Assembly: GCA_002270565.1 (NCBI GenBank)
Contig: NQMI01000004.1
Coordinates: forward strand, 372,001-436,000
DNA: 64,000 nucleotides
DNA from: Stenocarpella maydis
Lineage: Eukaryota; Ascomycota; Sordariomycetes; Diaporthales; Diaporthaceae
Reading direction: 5' to 3'
The notes beneath the pieces were generated by a model, which was not told the DNA's origin, made no database searches, and was given only the letters and a program-made list of their open reading frames with translations. A program made the translations under genes and the position numbers. Below are positions 10,704 to 20,483 of the stretch, in pieces (position 1 is the stretch's first letter; the number at the start of each line of letters is the position of its first letter).

Positions 10704-11840
10704 TTACATCGTCTTGCCTGGATAAAATAGGTTCTTCGCGGCCCCATGGGGAATCAGCTCGCGCGCGATGTCGTCCACCCATTCCTCCTTCCCCAGTGGC
10801 TCTTCGACATCCGACAGTGCGATGTCAGTCCACCCATCGTCGGGGCTTGCTCGTGCCTCGCATTTCCCGAGCTCCGCCGGCAGAGAATCACCGTGCCCGC
10901 ATGCGGTCCCAGATGAGATGGCCTGTTTCCGAGCTTGAGACTGTGGCCCAGGCGCGGGTGGATGTACTAGTGGCGGCTTCTGGAAAGAGAGCTGAGTCTG
11001 GAGGTTTAGGCGGAGCAGCGTGGTGTTATCAGGCGCATGCGAAATCTGATCTTCCCTGCCTTCACTTGGCTCGGACGCAGCGAGATGCTTCATTTTATAA
11101 CCCCTCAGGACTCCCGTTTTTTCTTTAATTGCTTTCTCCGTGTCGAATAACTGCAAATGCAGCATCTTTTGTTCTGCCTTCGACATTACTCGACTCAGCT
11201 GCTGCGCTATTACGAACGCTCGAGAGTCGAGATCTTTGATCAAGTGCTCAAGCTGCTCAATAATAGCGGTGCCCGAGCTCGCCTTTGAGGACATATATGT
11301 CCTGGATTCGGCGGGCAGTCCGCTAGGATCATTCTGCTTTGGTTTCTTAGACTTCTCGTCTGCGGGTGAGGGTATTCCTTGGTTGTCATCCGTCGGTTGT
11401 GGCTCCCGACTGATATATGGAATGCCTTCCCTGGCTGGTGCCTCCAATCTTCGCCGAGCCTTCAGAATACGCCGGTCGATCAAGCGAGGGTTGGGCGATG
11501 AGTCGGGAGGGAGAAGCTTCTTCTCTGAGAGTCTTGTCGAAGGATGGTACCTCTCTCGACTCCGTGCTGTGTCTTTCAAGCGAGAGATGCTATCGTGTTG
11601 TGGCCTGGTTGCCTTCGCATCGGCCTTTGTGTCTAGCGGTAGGAGCTGGGCTTCTGGGGTCGCATCCACGTCGGAATGTGCCTTTCCAGTGGTCGGCCAG
11701 CTAGACACAGCTGGGTTTGATGGAACTGGCGACGAGTTGTCAGAAGATTTCGCCGTGACCTCTGTTTCAGACCTGTCTCTGGCCACTGTTGCCTCCTGCG
11801 GCAGCGATATACGGCCGGTTTCTTCGGGAACCGCATCCAT
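10704..11840 (-). CDS. Hypothetical disordered protein with C-terminal coiled-coil segment
   Basis: Single-exon frame of 378 residues from the first ATG (11840). The frame stays open further upstream only by using a TTG. Residues 1 to ~200 are rich in Ser, Thr, Pro, Glu, Lys and Arg, with several RS/SR and KR pairs, and look disordered. A helical stretch follows (IIEQLEHLIKDLDSRAFVIA through KAEQKMLHLQLFDTEKAIKE) with heptad-like Leu/Ile spacing. The C-terminus carries an acidic patch (DGWTDIALSDVEEPLGKEEW). No catalytic motif, signal peptide or family was recognised. It may be lineage-specific. Confidence 0.6.
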   Translation of the reverse strand: MDAVPEETGRISLPQEATVARDRSETEVTAKSSDNSSPVPSNPAVSSWPTTGKAHSDVDATPEAQLLPLDTKADAKATRPQHDSISRLKDTARSRERYHPSTRLSEKKLLPPDSSPNPRLIDRRILKARRRLEAPAREGIPYISREPQPTDDNQGIPSPADEKSKKPKQNDPSGLPAESRTYMSSKASSGTAIIEQLEHLIKDLDSRAFVIAQQLSRVMSKAEQKMLHLQLFDTEKAIKEKTGVLRGYKMKHLAASEPSEGREDQISHAPDNTTLLRLNLQTQLSFQKPPLVHPPAPGPQSQARKQAISSGTACGHGDSLPAELGKCEARASPDDGWTDIALSDVEEPLGKEEWVDDIARELIPHGAAKNLFYPGKTM

Positions 11841-12621
11841 GATGGCCAACTTTTGAGCATCAGGCCGTGTCCAAAGTAAGCCTTGGAAGAATCTGGAGAG
11901 TATGGCCAAAGACAGATAGCTACGAAAATTCAATTCTGGTTTTCAAATCACCCCCGACCTGTGCTAGGGCTCATATTATGGGAGACTAAGCTAGCATCTC
12001 CACGGGAGGCAGCTGAACTTTGGGAGTGACTGTTCTCCAGTGTGTATTCATATGTTGGCGACCACCGGTCCAAGGCACTTCACAGGCCGAGTGTCATTAG
12101 TTCCTCAAGGTGACGGACTAACTTTGGGGTCGCCTGTAAGGTAGGAAGCTTGATATCTTTAATGACAAGACGGTTTCCCCTTTGATCGCTTAGCAGCGTG
12201 TACACGAGAATTTGTTAGTCACACAGGTGGCTAAAGTGTACCTTAGGTGCCTCGTTGTCCAGCTGGCCGTTTGACGTCGTCGACACACTAGTCACGACCA
12301 ATCACTTGACGGTCCAGTCAATTCCGCCCTAGATATCTACTATGTATTTCCGTAAGCCGTCCAAGTATCGAAATTGACTCCTCAGTTCGGGAAGCCCAAA
12401 AGCCGGTCCAAGGGATGGCGCAAGCGGATCCCATGAGAGAATGGAGATCCGGTACCTCACAGAATCCAGATAGCATGTAGAAAGATATTGACGAATCTTT
12501 GGGCCCTCATTACGTACTAACAGCAACAAATGTGGTACTCGACTAGGTATTCCTATACAGATGTATAACATTTGATCAACGCCCGACTCCTCGAAATGCA
12601 AGCCAATCCACAAAACAGCTC
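11841..12621. other. Intergenic, no gene seen
   Basis: About 780 bp between two minus-strand genes, holding the promoter of the hypothetical protein gene at one end and the 3' end of the L1-domain gene at the other. No ORF looks coding. Confidence 0.5.
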
Positions 12622-13827
12622 CTAATCCTCCATGGCCGATTTGGCCTTCTTCTTGGCATTTCGAAGCTTTGATTTGCGCTCGGCGATCTGTTTGTCCAAC
12701 TTGTCGTCGTTGCTCTCAGCCACGGTCTCCTTCTTGGCCTTCTTGGCCTTCTTGGTTCTGGGCTCGTCGTCCGTAGGCGCGTCTATTGACTTCCGCTTCT
12801 TTCCCACATTGGCTTGCTCCTTTCTGGCCTCGATCGCCTTTGCCTGCTCGGATCCGTCGGCGACAACGTCGGTCTCTGCATCCACCCACAGCTCCTCGTC
12901 CTGCCAGATCGGCAACGCCACGGTCTCGGGCCCCTTGACAAACATGCTCTTGACCCCATTCTTCTTCTTGGGCACAAACTTGGTGGCCATTTCGTTGGCC
13001 ACCTTGATGATGTTTTCGGACAATGCCTCGGGCTGCATGCTCGCATAGCCGACCTTGACAGCAGTGTTGGTCGAGGGGGACAGGTTCACAAGCGCAGCCC
13101 CAATCGCCTTCTGAATCTCGGCGGCAACCTCCGAGGCTGGGCGACAATTCACCTCGTTGGGGTCCCTCTTCACCCGCTTGCCCTGCTCCCTGGGCTTCTT
13201 GCTCTGGAGGACCACTGGTATCGGCCGCTTCGTGGTCGACTTGTAGAAGACGCTGATGGCCTTTGGTAGCCTGTTGATGATGCGGTCGTCGGCGAGGAAG
13301 ATGTCATGCTCGGCAAAAAGTTTGCGCTGGGCCTCATATTGCTTGACCTTGGCCGTCAGGTGTTTGTGGTCGATAACCCTGGTGACACGCTTTCGGAGTT
13401 CCTCGGGGAAGTCTTCAGACGCAACAAGGTTCTTGTAGTGCCGCTGGGGATCAGCGACTATCAGGCATATGGAGGACTCGGTATCGGTATGGAGAGGGTG
13501 TGGAAGGTAGATCTTGTTGGGCTTCAGCGCCTTGGAGTCGTGGATGTGTCGCTTGGTGGTGACAGTGAGCCAGACTGGCGTCTCGGCCACAGACAGGCTC
13601 TGGTCGTCATCGGCGGCTTCGAGGAGGTTCTTCTTCTTTGAACTGGAAGCAGTCTCCTCGGCAGTCTTCTTGATGTGGGCCAGGAGCGCCTTGGACGCTT
13701 TCAATGCCTGCAACAGATGATTAGTATTTTAGAGAAGTATGGCACGCGAGGATCTTGAGTATAGTACCTGGTCAGGATCAATTGAGAAATCGCCCTGTTT
13801 GGCGACAGCGGTAGCGGAGGGAGCCAT
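12622..13827 (-). CDS. Ribosomal L1 domain-containing ribosome biogenesis protein (Cic1/Utp30 type)
   Basis: Exons on the minus strand are 13827-13768 and 13707-12622 (intron 60 bp with TACTAAT branch site), encoding 381 residues. The short first exon supplies MAPSATAVAKQGDFSIDPDQ and joins in phase 0 to ALKASKALLAHIK. The middle is a ribosomal L1 fold: WLTVTTKRH, KIYLPHPL, SICLIVADP, a helix rich in Lys/Arg, FLADDRIINRLPK (the conserved region that contacts rRNA), then VNLSPSTNTAVKVG. The C-terminal ~90 residues are Lys/Glu-rich with nuclear/nucleolar signals (KKRK, KKAKKAKK). In yeast, Cic1/Nsa3 and Utp30 are nucleolar assembly factors for the large and small subunit. The length and the basic tail fit Cic1 better, but I do not decide between them. 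Confidence 0.9.
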
Positions 13828-14267
13828 GATGTGTCTGGTTCCTTGGGCTAGGGAGTGAAGAGAAGGAAACTTGGTTGGTGGGTATCGCCATCGCCCGCCC
13901 AAGAAACCTGGGCAGGGCAACATTTTTTCGGGTGGCTTATCGATAAGAACAATCAATAAACAAGGCTAGCCGGCTGGTCACAGCTGGTTAGGGCCACTTT
14001 ACCAATGCGCTAGGTACCTTTCGCCCCACCCGTGTCCGTCCAGTCGGTGGATTAACTCGCCTCTCATCGGCCCTGCAGAAGAGTCTTGTCTCTCTTTCTC
14101 TTTTCTTTTCTTTTTTTTTTTATTGAAGTCAAAAGTCTCGATATGGGTGTATCTCTAGCTAGGGCCAAGATCTATGGTCCGAGTCTAATCCTTCCTCATG
14201 TGTATTGGAAATAAAACGGGAACGAAGCCATACCGTCTACCTATATCGCAGCCCACCGGCCAGCAGT
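13828..14267. other. Intergenic with pyrimidine-rich tract
   Basis: 440 bp that includes a T/C-rich run at about 14090-14122 on the plus strand, between the promoter of the L1-domain gene and the 3' end of the phosphatase gene. No gene seen. Confidence 0.5.
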
Positions 14268-15112
14268 TCAAGCGCGAGCGTCCGCTGAGTCCTCCACACT
14301 GACCTTTCCAGAGACAACGTCCTTGACAACCGACAGGATGTCGGAAAAGCTTGTGAAGGTGGTGTGAGGGACGTTCTCCTTCTCACAATACACCACGAGG
14401 TCTGCAGTCCGAGTCAGCTTCCTCCCGGGCGGGACTTGATCTTTTTTAAGGTGGTAGCACAGGTGAACTCACCGCGCCCGGCCTTGGCAAACATCAAATC
14501 GGTCTCCTTGGCTGCGGACAGATCAGAGACACCATCGCCAGCGTAGAACAGGTATGGCCGCTCAGCCTGCGGCAGGCGGGAGTATTTCCGGATCTCCAGC
14601 GACTTGTCGTGTCCGAAGCCGCTGTCGTCGTGGAAGACGATCTCCCATCCTCGCTCCTGGTCGATTTGCTTGCCAGGCCGCGCCCTCACGTCATTGCTCA
14701 CAATCTGCAGCTCGCTGGCGGCCTCGTCGCCGAGGAGATGTCCCAGCAGCCCCCTGATGACGGGCGTCATGCCGCCGCTCAGCACGACAATGGGGATGTT
14801 GTTCGCCTTGGCGTACGCATGGAACTCCTTGAAGCCCGGGTCCAGCTGGATATTCCTCAGCAGCAGGTCGATGCACTGGTCGTAGGGCGCGCTTATGCTG
14901 TCCATCATCTCCTGGAAGCTGTCCCGGAAGTCGCGGCGGCCAAAGAGCACGTCCTCGTTTCCCTTCTTGCGCAGGGCGGCACCGAAGCCGATGTTGTCCG
15001 TCATAAAGTCATTGCTGTCCTGCAACGTGATTGTGCCGTCGAAATCTGTGAAAAAGATGTACTTGGGGCTGGTCTTGAGCGCCGGCAGGTCGGACGCGGG
15101 TGCGGAGCCCAT
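14268..15112 (-). CDS. HAD-superfamily phosphatase (phosphoserine-phosphatase-like)
   Basis: Exons on the minus strand are 15112-14473 and 14401-14268 (intron 71 bp), encoding 257 residues. Motif I is DFDGTIT with the two catalytic Asp at residues 23 and 25. Motif II is VVLSGGM, the motif III Lys is in HDKSLEIRKY, and motif IV is GDGVSDLSAA. The helical cap after motif I (DSFQEMMDSISAPYDQCIDL) is that of the SerB/MtnX-like subgroup that hydrolyses small phosphomonoesters. Splicing replaces an unspliced tail by DLVVYCEKENVPHTTFTSF, the expected last strand and helix. The protein has no targeting signal and is probably cytosolic. The exact substrate is unknown. A possible non-coding first exon lies upstream (see findings). 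Confidence 0.9.
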
Positions 15113-15885
15113 CGTGACGTCTTGGTGGTGCGGGCGATCGCTTCAGGCGACTGGTGAATAAGATTGAGGGGCTATAGGGCAGCCTGCCAGGCGACGGGTG
15201 TGAGATGAGAAAAGATAGGCCCTCCCAGACAGCTGCTGTGAGTTCCAAGGCGAGGTTGATAGGACACCAGGGATGAGACCCGCAAGAAACACGTTCCGGC
15301 AGCAGGCTCCGCCGTTGGAGGGGCTGATGGGCCACTTTACTTACCTGGGACCTCAGGGATCTCAGGGCCGCGGTCGGGGCCTCGCAGAATTTCTCGCCGA
15401 TCGGGGCGTTGACGTACTCGGAGCTCATTGCACCGGCCGTCGGAGGACACGGCTGCGGTCCTAACCCGTCCGAGGCCGCGGCAGGCCCCTCCACCTCAGC
15501 GCCCCTGAGGTTTATTAATACACATTAATATCGGATGCTCACGGGCAGCAAGGATACGGCATTCAGGTGGCGGCACAAGAGAGTCTAATTCAACCCCATC
15601 CACACACGTCCATCCCAACACAGTGACACAGTGTCAACGCCATCATGTCCTCGTCGAGCTTTGCGCAACCGCCCAACCACAGATGGAACACAGGGTGCCC
15701 AATGCTGAACTCTCCGCCGCACATCTCAAGCTTGTCTGTCAGGTGAAGGTCTTCAGATCTCCGCATCGAACGGCTGGGGTGAGATCGGTCCCGGCATCGC
15801 AACAAATCGCGCCGTTGCTGGTGTTAACTCCGATGAAAGTGGCTACGTCAAAGTGCCAAATCAGCTCTGACAACGATGCATGTTG
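15113..15885. other. 5' flank of phosphatase gene / intergenic
   Basis: On the minus strand a short frame starting MSSEYVNAPIGEK (ATG at about 15428) runs into a good GTAAGT donor near 15346, and a CACCAG acceptor lies just before the phosphatase ATG. The join is not in frame with the phosphatase, so I read it as 5'UTR or an upstream ORF. The rest (15500-15885) shows no gene. Confidence 0.45.
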
Positions 15886-16283
15886 TTATAACTGGGAGGA
15901 TGAGATCAGCCTACTCAGGTCAATACTGGCCCAGGCCGTGCCCTCGGGGCTACCACAGTAACAGCTGTAGTTGTAGACGGTGCTCAAGGTGTTATTGCAG
16001 CTTGTGCAACTCGAGACGTAACCGCCGCTGCAACAGCCGGCGTTAGCACCCCTGCTTTTGGAACTCCTCACGGGGTTGCTCGTATTTACCCATGATGGGC
16101 GGCCAGGTTAGGGAATTCATAAGCGAGGCAGTTGTCAAGGTAGAGCGAGGACGTGTGGGCCGCATTGTTGCTCTCACTGAGGCAGTTCATCCCAACGAGT
16201 GTCGTGTGGTCCAAGTTGAATTCTGTCCCCTGACAGTCGTGTGCAAAATTTGAGAAGTTTGGAGCAGAGAAGTTTCCACCCAT
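15886..16283 (-). CDS. Cyanovirin-N homology (CVNH) domain protein, 111 aa
   Basis: Exons on the minus strand are 16283-16090 and 16027-15886; the 62-bp intron has a GTAAAT donor, a GCTAAC branch site and a TTGCAG acceptor. The join keeps the frame and yields 111 residues, the size of a single CVNH domain. The two halves mirror each other as in CVNH folds. The first is GGNFSAPNFSNFAHDC, then LVGMNC, then TSSLYLDNCL. The second is GGYVSSCTSC, then YNYSCYC, then WASIDLSRLI. Cys pairs sit where CVNH disulfides form. No signal peptide is seen and an in-frame stop lies upstream of the ATG, as in other fungal CVNH proteins. CVNH proteins bind mannose-type glycans; sugar binding here is inferred. 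Without splicing the two halves look like unrelated short ORFs. Confidence 0.78.
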
Positions 16284-16431
16284 TATTATTTCAAGATGAA
16301 GTGAAGACAAGTTCAAATGTTACGTTGGTGAAATGTGCAGCCTTAGCTACGTTGACGGTGGCAGTGCGCCTCTTCGCTTGCTTGCTTCCCAAAGCCCAGG
16401 TGTAGACGGCTTGTGGTAAGATATATCTCAA

Positions 16432-16438
16432 ATTTATA
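16432..16438 (-). promoter_or_regulatory. TATA-like element upstream of CVNH gene
   Basis: TATAAAT on the minus strand, about 150 bp before the CVNH ATG. Position is plausible for a fungal core promoter; not tested. Confidence 0.35.
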
Positions 16439-16545
16439 GGAGAATATGGGTACTTAAGTATCTACGGCCTTGTGATTCACAAATACCAAGGTCTGCCAAG
16501 ATTGGTTGCCTGTGAGAAGCCATGTGTGTCACTGTTTGGCTGGTG

Positions 16546-16741
16546 TCACGAGGACAAACGTGATTCAAGAGTACCTCGGCACTGCATAAAACGGCCTATT
16601 TCCAATATAAACCAGATAGAGCTTCTCGAGGATGATTTGTGTGCGAGATACTCATTTCGCCTTGTCCTCATCGGACTCGAGCAGCACGAAACTTCTTTGT
16701 CTTCATCACGGCTTCGAGTCGGGAACACCATCAGAGAGCCT
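16546..16741 (-). pseudogene. 3' part of an ORF split by the MULE insertion
   Basis: This is the C-terminal half of a minus-strand reading frame whose N-terminal half lies at 19768-20015. If the transposon and one 9-bp target duplication are removed, the two parts (248 + 196 nt) form one open frame of 147 codons ending at the stop at 16546. The composition is Ser/Arg-rich at this end. I do not recognise a family. The gene may have further exons upstream of 20015. Confidence 0.45.
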
Positions 16742-16750
16742 TTTGAAACG
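16742..16750. repeat. Target-site duplication, left copy (TTTGAAACG)
   Basis: TTTGAAACG directly precedes the left inverted repeat and is repeated at 19768-19776. The last G may instead belong to the inverted repeat, so the duplication is 8 or 9 bp, the size typical of MULE insertions. Confidence 0.85.
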
Positions 16751-16785
16751 AACGCGGAGATTCGCACCCATAAAAACGGAGGGTA
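16750..16785 (+). repeat. Left terminal inverted repeat of MULE (36 bp)
   Basis: 36 bp identical, in inverse orientation, to 19732-19767. It starts GAACGCGGAGATTCGCACCC. Beyond the perfect part the similarity continues, with differences that include a C/T transition at the first mismatch. Confidence 0.9.
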
Positions 16786-16967
16786 CACGGGTACATGTAG
16801 GCCCCCAGTGCACGTACAACGCGTACCACCCAAATTAGTATGCAAACCATTATTTTGACCTTAGCTGCCGTTACTGCCGGTAGTCCTTATTGCTGCTTCG
16901 GTAATGCTACTATCGCCATACTTGCTGCAGTAGGAATCGCTTAAATTGATGGTGTTTTGCTATGTAT

Positions 16968-19020
16968 CTAGTCTGTACGGACCATAATCTCGTCTTGAAT
17001 CTCCTCCACCTTGTTGTTGTTGTTGTTGTTGCTGATGAGGTCCCCAATAGTCAGATCTACTCGTGGTAACTGGTTGATGCTTCTGATAGCTGCCGTACGC
17101 TGCCGCTTAGCCCCTGACCTTGTGCTTAAGGGTGTGCCTGCTGCTGAGGTCTGCGTAATTGATCTCGTGATGTCTGATAGCGGCCTTTGCTTCTGAGGCT
17201 GCTGCTTTGCCTTCTTTATGACCCTTCTTGCTAGCTGCTGGCTCTGAGGGATGCTGGTGTGCTGGGCATTATTGCCACGGGCGTCCTCTTTATCTAGGGA
17301 CTGGAGGGTTATGTTATTATACTTGAAAGCTGAATTTATATGCTGTACTGAAGCTGTTGTTGCCCTCATCTTATCGCCAGCCCTGCTGCTGAGGCTTATT
17401 ATGGTGGAGGTTGTCTTTTTACCCATTATAGCCTTCCTATAGCTCTTGAAGAGACCCTCTTTATTAGTTGCAAACGGTGCGTTCTCATAAGGTCTGCCCT
17501 TTATAGCGGTAATCTTCTTTAGTAAGTGTATGCTGAGGAGAGGGTTCTTGAGGGAGAGGTTATAATTAAGGTAGTAGTCTTTATATACATTACTCTTCTT
17601 AAGAGGAAGTAAAGCCTCCTCTTTATTAGTAATGCGGTTTGCATAGATCATGCTGTACTGTGTGTAGACTGTATAGCTGTAGTTAGAAGGTCTGCAGTGA
17701 TTCTATAGGGCTTCTTTTTGAAGCATCCTTAATGCCTTCTGGTGCTTGATTGTGAGTATCTCTAGCGCCGCCCTTGAGACCTATAGTGGCAGCTGATTAA
17801 GCTACTTCTTGTTGTTGAACTTCTGAAGTGATGATATCTTTTGCTTTGCCTCCTCCTAATGGAGGCTATAAGTAGTATTATTGATAGCCTTATGATTAGC
17901 TATTATTAGATAGAGAAGATTTCCTATTTTGTAGCCTAGGTATACTTTTAGCTTCTGGTGCATTTGCTTAGTGGAGGAGGTTGTATGTAAGCTGAAGTTA
18001 AGGGTTTTGTAGATCTAATGGGCTGCTTATTTGGTAATAATCTCCTTAGCCTTATTGATGTACTATGTCTTAAGGTATTGGATGATTGCTGTTTGGTTTG
18101 AGAAGACCTTTTGAAGCTGTTATTAAGCTATATTATAGATCTCGTGATTTATAGAGTACTTTATGAACTTAAGGAGGTTGAAGAGGGTTATTTAAGTGTA
18201 TAGTACCTCATTAGGTACCCATAAGGGTACTATAGCCTTCCTTCTTGCTAGCGCTATAAGGGAAGTAAGATTCTTATCCTTCTTATTGAGATCTTCGGCC
18301 TTAGTGACCTTTATAGTGTTTTCCTTTGGAGCTCCTAGCGTTAGTACCTCCGGGCCTCCCGTTGCCAGCCCCATAGCTCCCGGCTTACGCTACTTCTTCT
18401 TAATGTTGAGGATAATGTTTATATTGATGTGGAAGATATATAGCTAATGGTATGCCCTGGGGAATTTATACTTAAGGGCGTTAATTAGAGCGTTATTATA
18501 GTTAGTAATAAAGAGCCTTAGAGGCTTGATTTAGTACTTGTAGAGAAGATCATAAAGCTACTTAAGAAGTTACTGGAAGCTAGATTCTCTTTTATTATTA
18601 ATGACCCCTTGGAATAGTGGTAATATTCTCTTTATGTGGGTTACTGCTGTACCTTGAAAGAAGGGTATCTTCTTACTATTGGTTGAATAGGTATAGTTAA
18701 GCGAGAGATTGCGTGTGAAGTGTGGCTTTTGAACTTATGCTAGCTGTTGCTTCTTGTACTAGAAGATACTCGTAATGCTTCCCTCCTTATTAGTAGCCCA
18801 ATGGTATTAGCAGCCCTCCTTCTTAAGCTAGTCTAATGCTGCTTGGGTAGGTGTATAGATGCCCTGCTGCTTCTTATAATAGGCCGCTAGCTAGTCCTTT
18901 ATGGTGTTTGGCCCTAGTAGTATACCTGGGTACTCTTGGTATAGAGCTGCTGTGAGTTTTTGAGGCTTTATAAGGGCTGGGTCTATAGTTGTGTGGGTGA
19001 GGAAGTTGTGATGATCTTAT
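16968..19020 (-). pseudogene. MULE-family transposase remnant
   Basis: Read on the minus strand from about 19000 down, one frame keeps recognisable MULE transposase order. First is LKKEGC.YHWATNKEGSITSIF, then the DDE-core strand HFTRNLSLNYTYSTNS (~18700), then LYDLLYKY.IKPLRLFITNY with NNALINALKYKFP and IFHININ (about 18430-18540). The last block matches the FITDrelALmnAi..vFP....LlC.WHINKN core of MULE transposases with the catalytic Asp apparently changed (ITNY instead of ITDY). At least seven stops interrupt the frame. The last 227 codons (16968-17651) are open and Gln/Lys/Arg-rich, probably the C-terminal tail. No functional product is expected. Confidence 0.82.
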
Positions 19021-19731
19021 AATAGCTTTGCCTAGCCTTACTAGGCTTTAGGTACCTTTTAAAGGCTGTGGTGAGTATATATGCTCTCCTGGATTATTAG
19101 TACCTATTTGCCTGATGATGCCCTTATTATATGGGTGATGGTTTGCTATTTGTAGTTTGCTTTGATTATTGAAGCGTTAGAGACTTTTATAGTTGAAGAT
19201 TGCAGTACACCTCTGCTGCACTCTAAATCCACCTATATAGGCTTAGACCTTCTGATTATCATTAGGAATCTAGCAGATTTTATAGCTTTATCTAAATTAG
19301 CCTTAAGGTCCTTATAGGTATTATATCCACCCTGGAAAAGTTTGAGGAAGGTAGAAGGGTTGGAAAGTGCTGGTTGATGATGATTTGTAGTAGTAATATT
19401 GGTGTTTTAGTTGTAATAGTTAGCTTGCTATTGTACCTTAAGACCTAAATAATCAGGTAGCTGTGCTATTACTATAATGCTGAAAATTTAATATTTGATT
19501 GATTAGATCTTCTTTTTAATGTAAAAATGATTGATTCTGATGAGAATTTGATTGCTGTAGTAAAGTGTTGATTGAGAGTTGTTATTTGCAAGTTAGTAGC
19601 GATGGGGGCGTTGTAGTGTGTTGGGTGCTATAGCTGCAAAAAGTACTGAAGGGGTGGTGAGGTGTGGTTGAAAGTGGGGCTAATGAAGCAATCTGATTGG
19701 CTGCAGCCTAGCGCTGGGGGCTGTATCTGTA

Positions 19732-19767
19732 TACCCTCCGTTTTTATGGGTGCGAATCTCCGCGTTC
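19732..19767 (-). repeat. Right terminal inverted repeat of MULE (36 bp)
   Basis: Perfect inverse copy of 16750-16785. Confidence 0.9.
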
Positions 19768-19776
19768 TTTGAAACG
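19768..19776. repeat. Target-site duplication, right copy (TTTGAAACG)
   Basis: Direct repeat of 16742-16750, immediately outside the right inverted repeat. Confidence 0.85.
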
Positions 19777-20015
19777 GCAACCGACATGTGCAGTTTCTGA
19801 CATCGAACAACGAGTTCCTCCGTGCTTCCGAAACGCCAGATTAGCACATCCCAAATTTTGAGGAGCCACCGGAACTGTGTTCTCAGCTTCTCGATGCACT
19901 CATTGTGCTGTGCCCAGTTAGATACGTCGTCTCCGGATCTGACTGACAAGCCAGCAGTGCTAGATTTCTGCCTCGTTAATTGATTAGCCCAGCTCTTCAG
20001 CCAGCTTTTTGCCAT
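19768..20015 (-). pseudogene. 5' part of an ORF split by the MULE insertion
   Basis: Minus-strand frame from an ATG at 20015 (MAKSWLKSWANQL) to the target duplication. It contains a Trp-rich segment (FRWLLKIWDVLIWRFGSTEE) of unknown fold and continues, across the inferred empty site, into 16741-16546. A plausible acceptor (CTGCGTAG) lies just upstream of the ATG, so this could be an internal exon of a longer broken gene. Confidence 0.45.
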
Positions 20016-20483
20016 GCATGGGCCAGTCTACGCAGGTCGAGAATATGAGCCATAGCCTGTCTGCTCAAGCACGGAAAAACGGGCAGAGGACTTACCTATT
20101 TCGACGTTCCCGAGCAAAAAGGCTGGAGGGTACATCAATGCGCACGCTCCCGAAGCAGTCGCGGAGCCTTTGCCTTGGTACCAGCGACAGCTCTTTGGTC
20201 CAACCGACGGTTTTCTTGTTATTTGAGAACAGTACCCATGAGATCATTATTCATGTTTTCAGAGCCAATATCTTGCCAAGAAGCCAGGTGAAACCCACTA
20301 TTTTCAATCTAGGATTAGTTTCTTTGGTTTGGTTGTTGTTATTTAGTCAAGTACCTTCTGATTTGTGCTCTCTGCGAGACCACAGACAGGTGACAGGGAA
20401 CCGTGCCCAGATTATTTTCAAATTACACACATCGTATTCTATTCTACTATCCGTAAGCTAACCTCTTAAGCTCATTTCCAACA
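20016..20483. other. Possible upstream exon of the disrupted gene; no firm gene
   Basis: On the minus strand an open stretch near 20090-20240 ends at a GTAAGT donor, but no join gives a frame consistent with 19768-20015. Left as unresolved, probably decayed, sequence. Confidence 0.35.

Larger units (their letters stand above)
16751..19767. mobile_element. Mutator-like (MULE) DNA transposon, RIP-degenerate, about 3.0 kb
   Basis: A complete element bounded by 36-bp inverted repeats and an 8-9 bp direct duplication of target DNA. The interior is strongly AT-rich and TpA-rich. On the minus strand it carries a transposase-like frame with many in-frame TAG/TAA codons at positions where Trp or Gln would be expected; these stops are in TpG-to-TpA or CpA-to-TpA context, the signature of repeat-induced point mutation. 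The inverted repeats and the ~700 bp next to the left end show much less damage. The element is dead for transposase production, but its intact ends could in principle be moved by an active relative elsewhere in the genome. Confidence 0.9.

Noticed and set aside
20009..20461. Plus-strand ORF of 150 codons
   Set aside because: No motif; opposite strand of the disrupted gene region.
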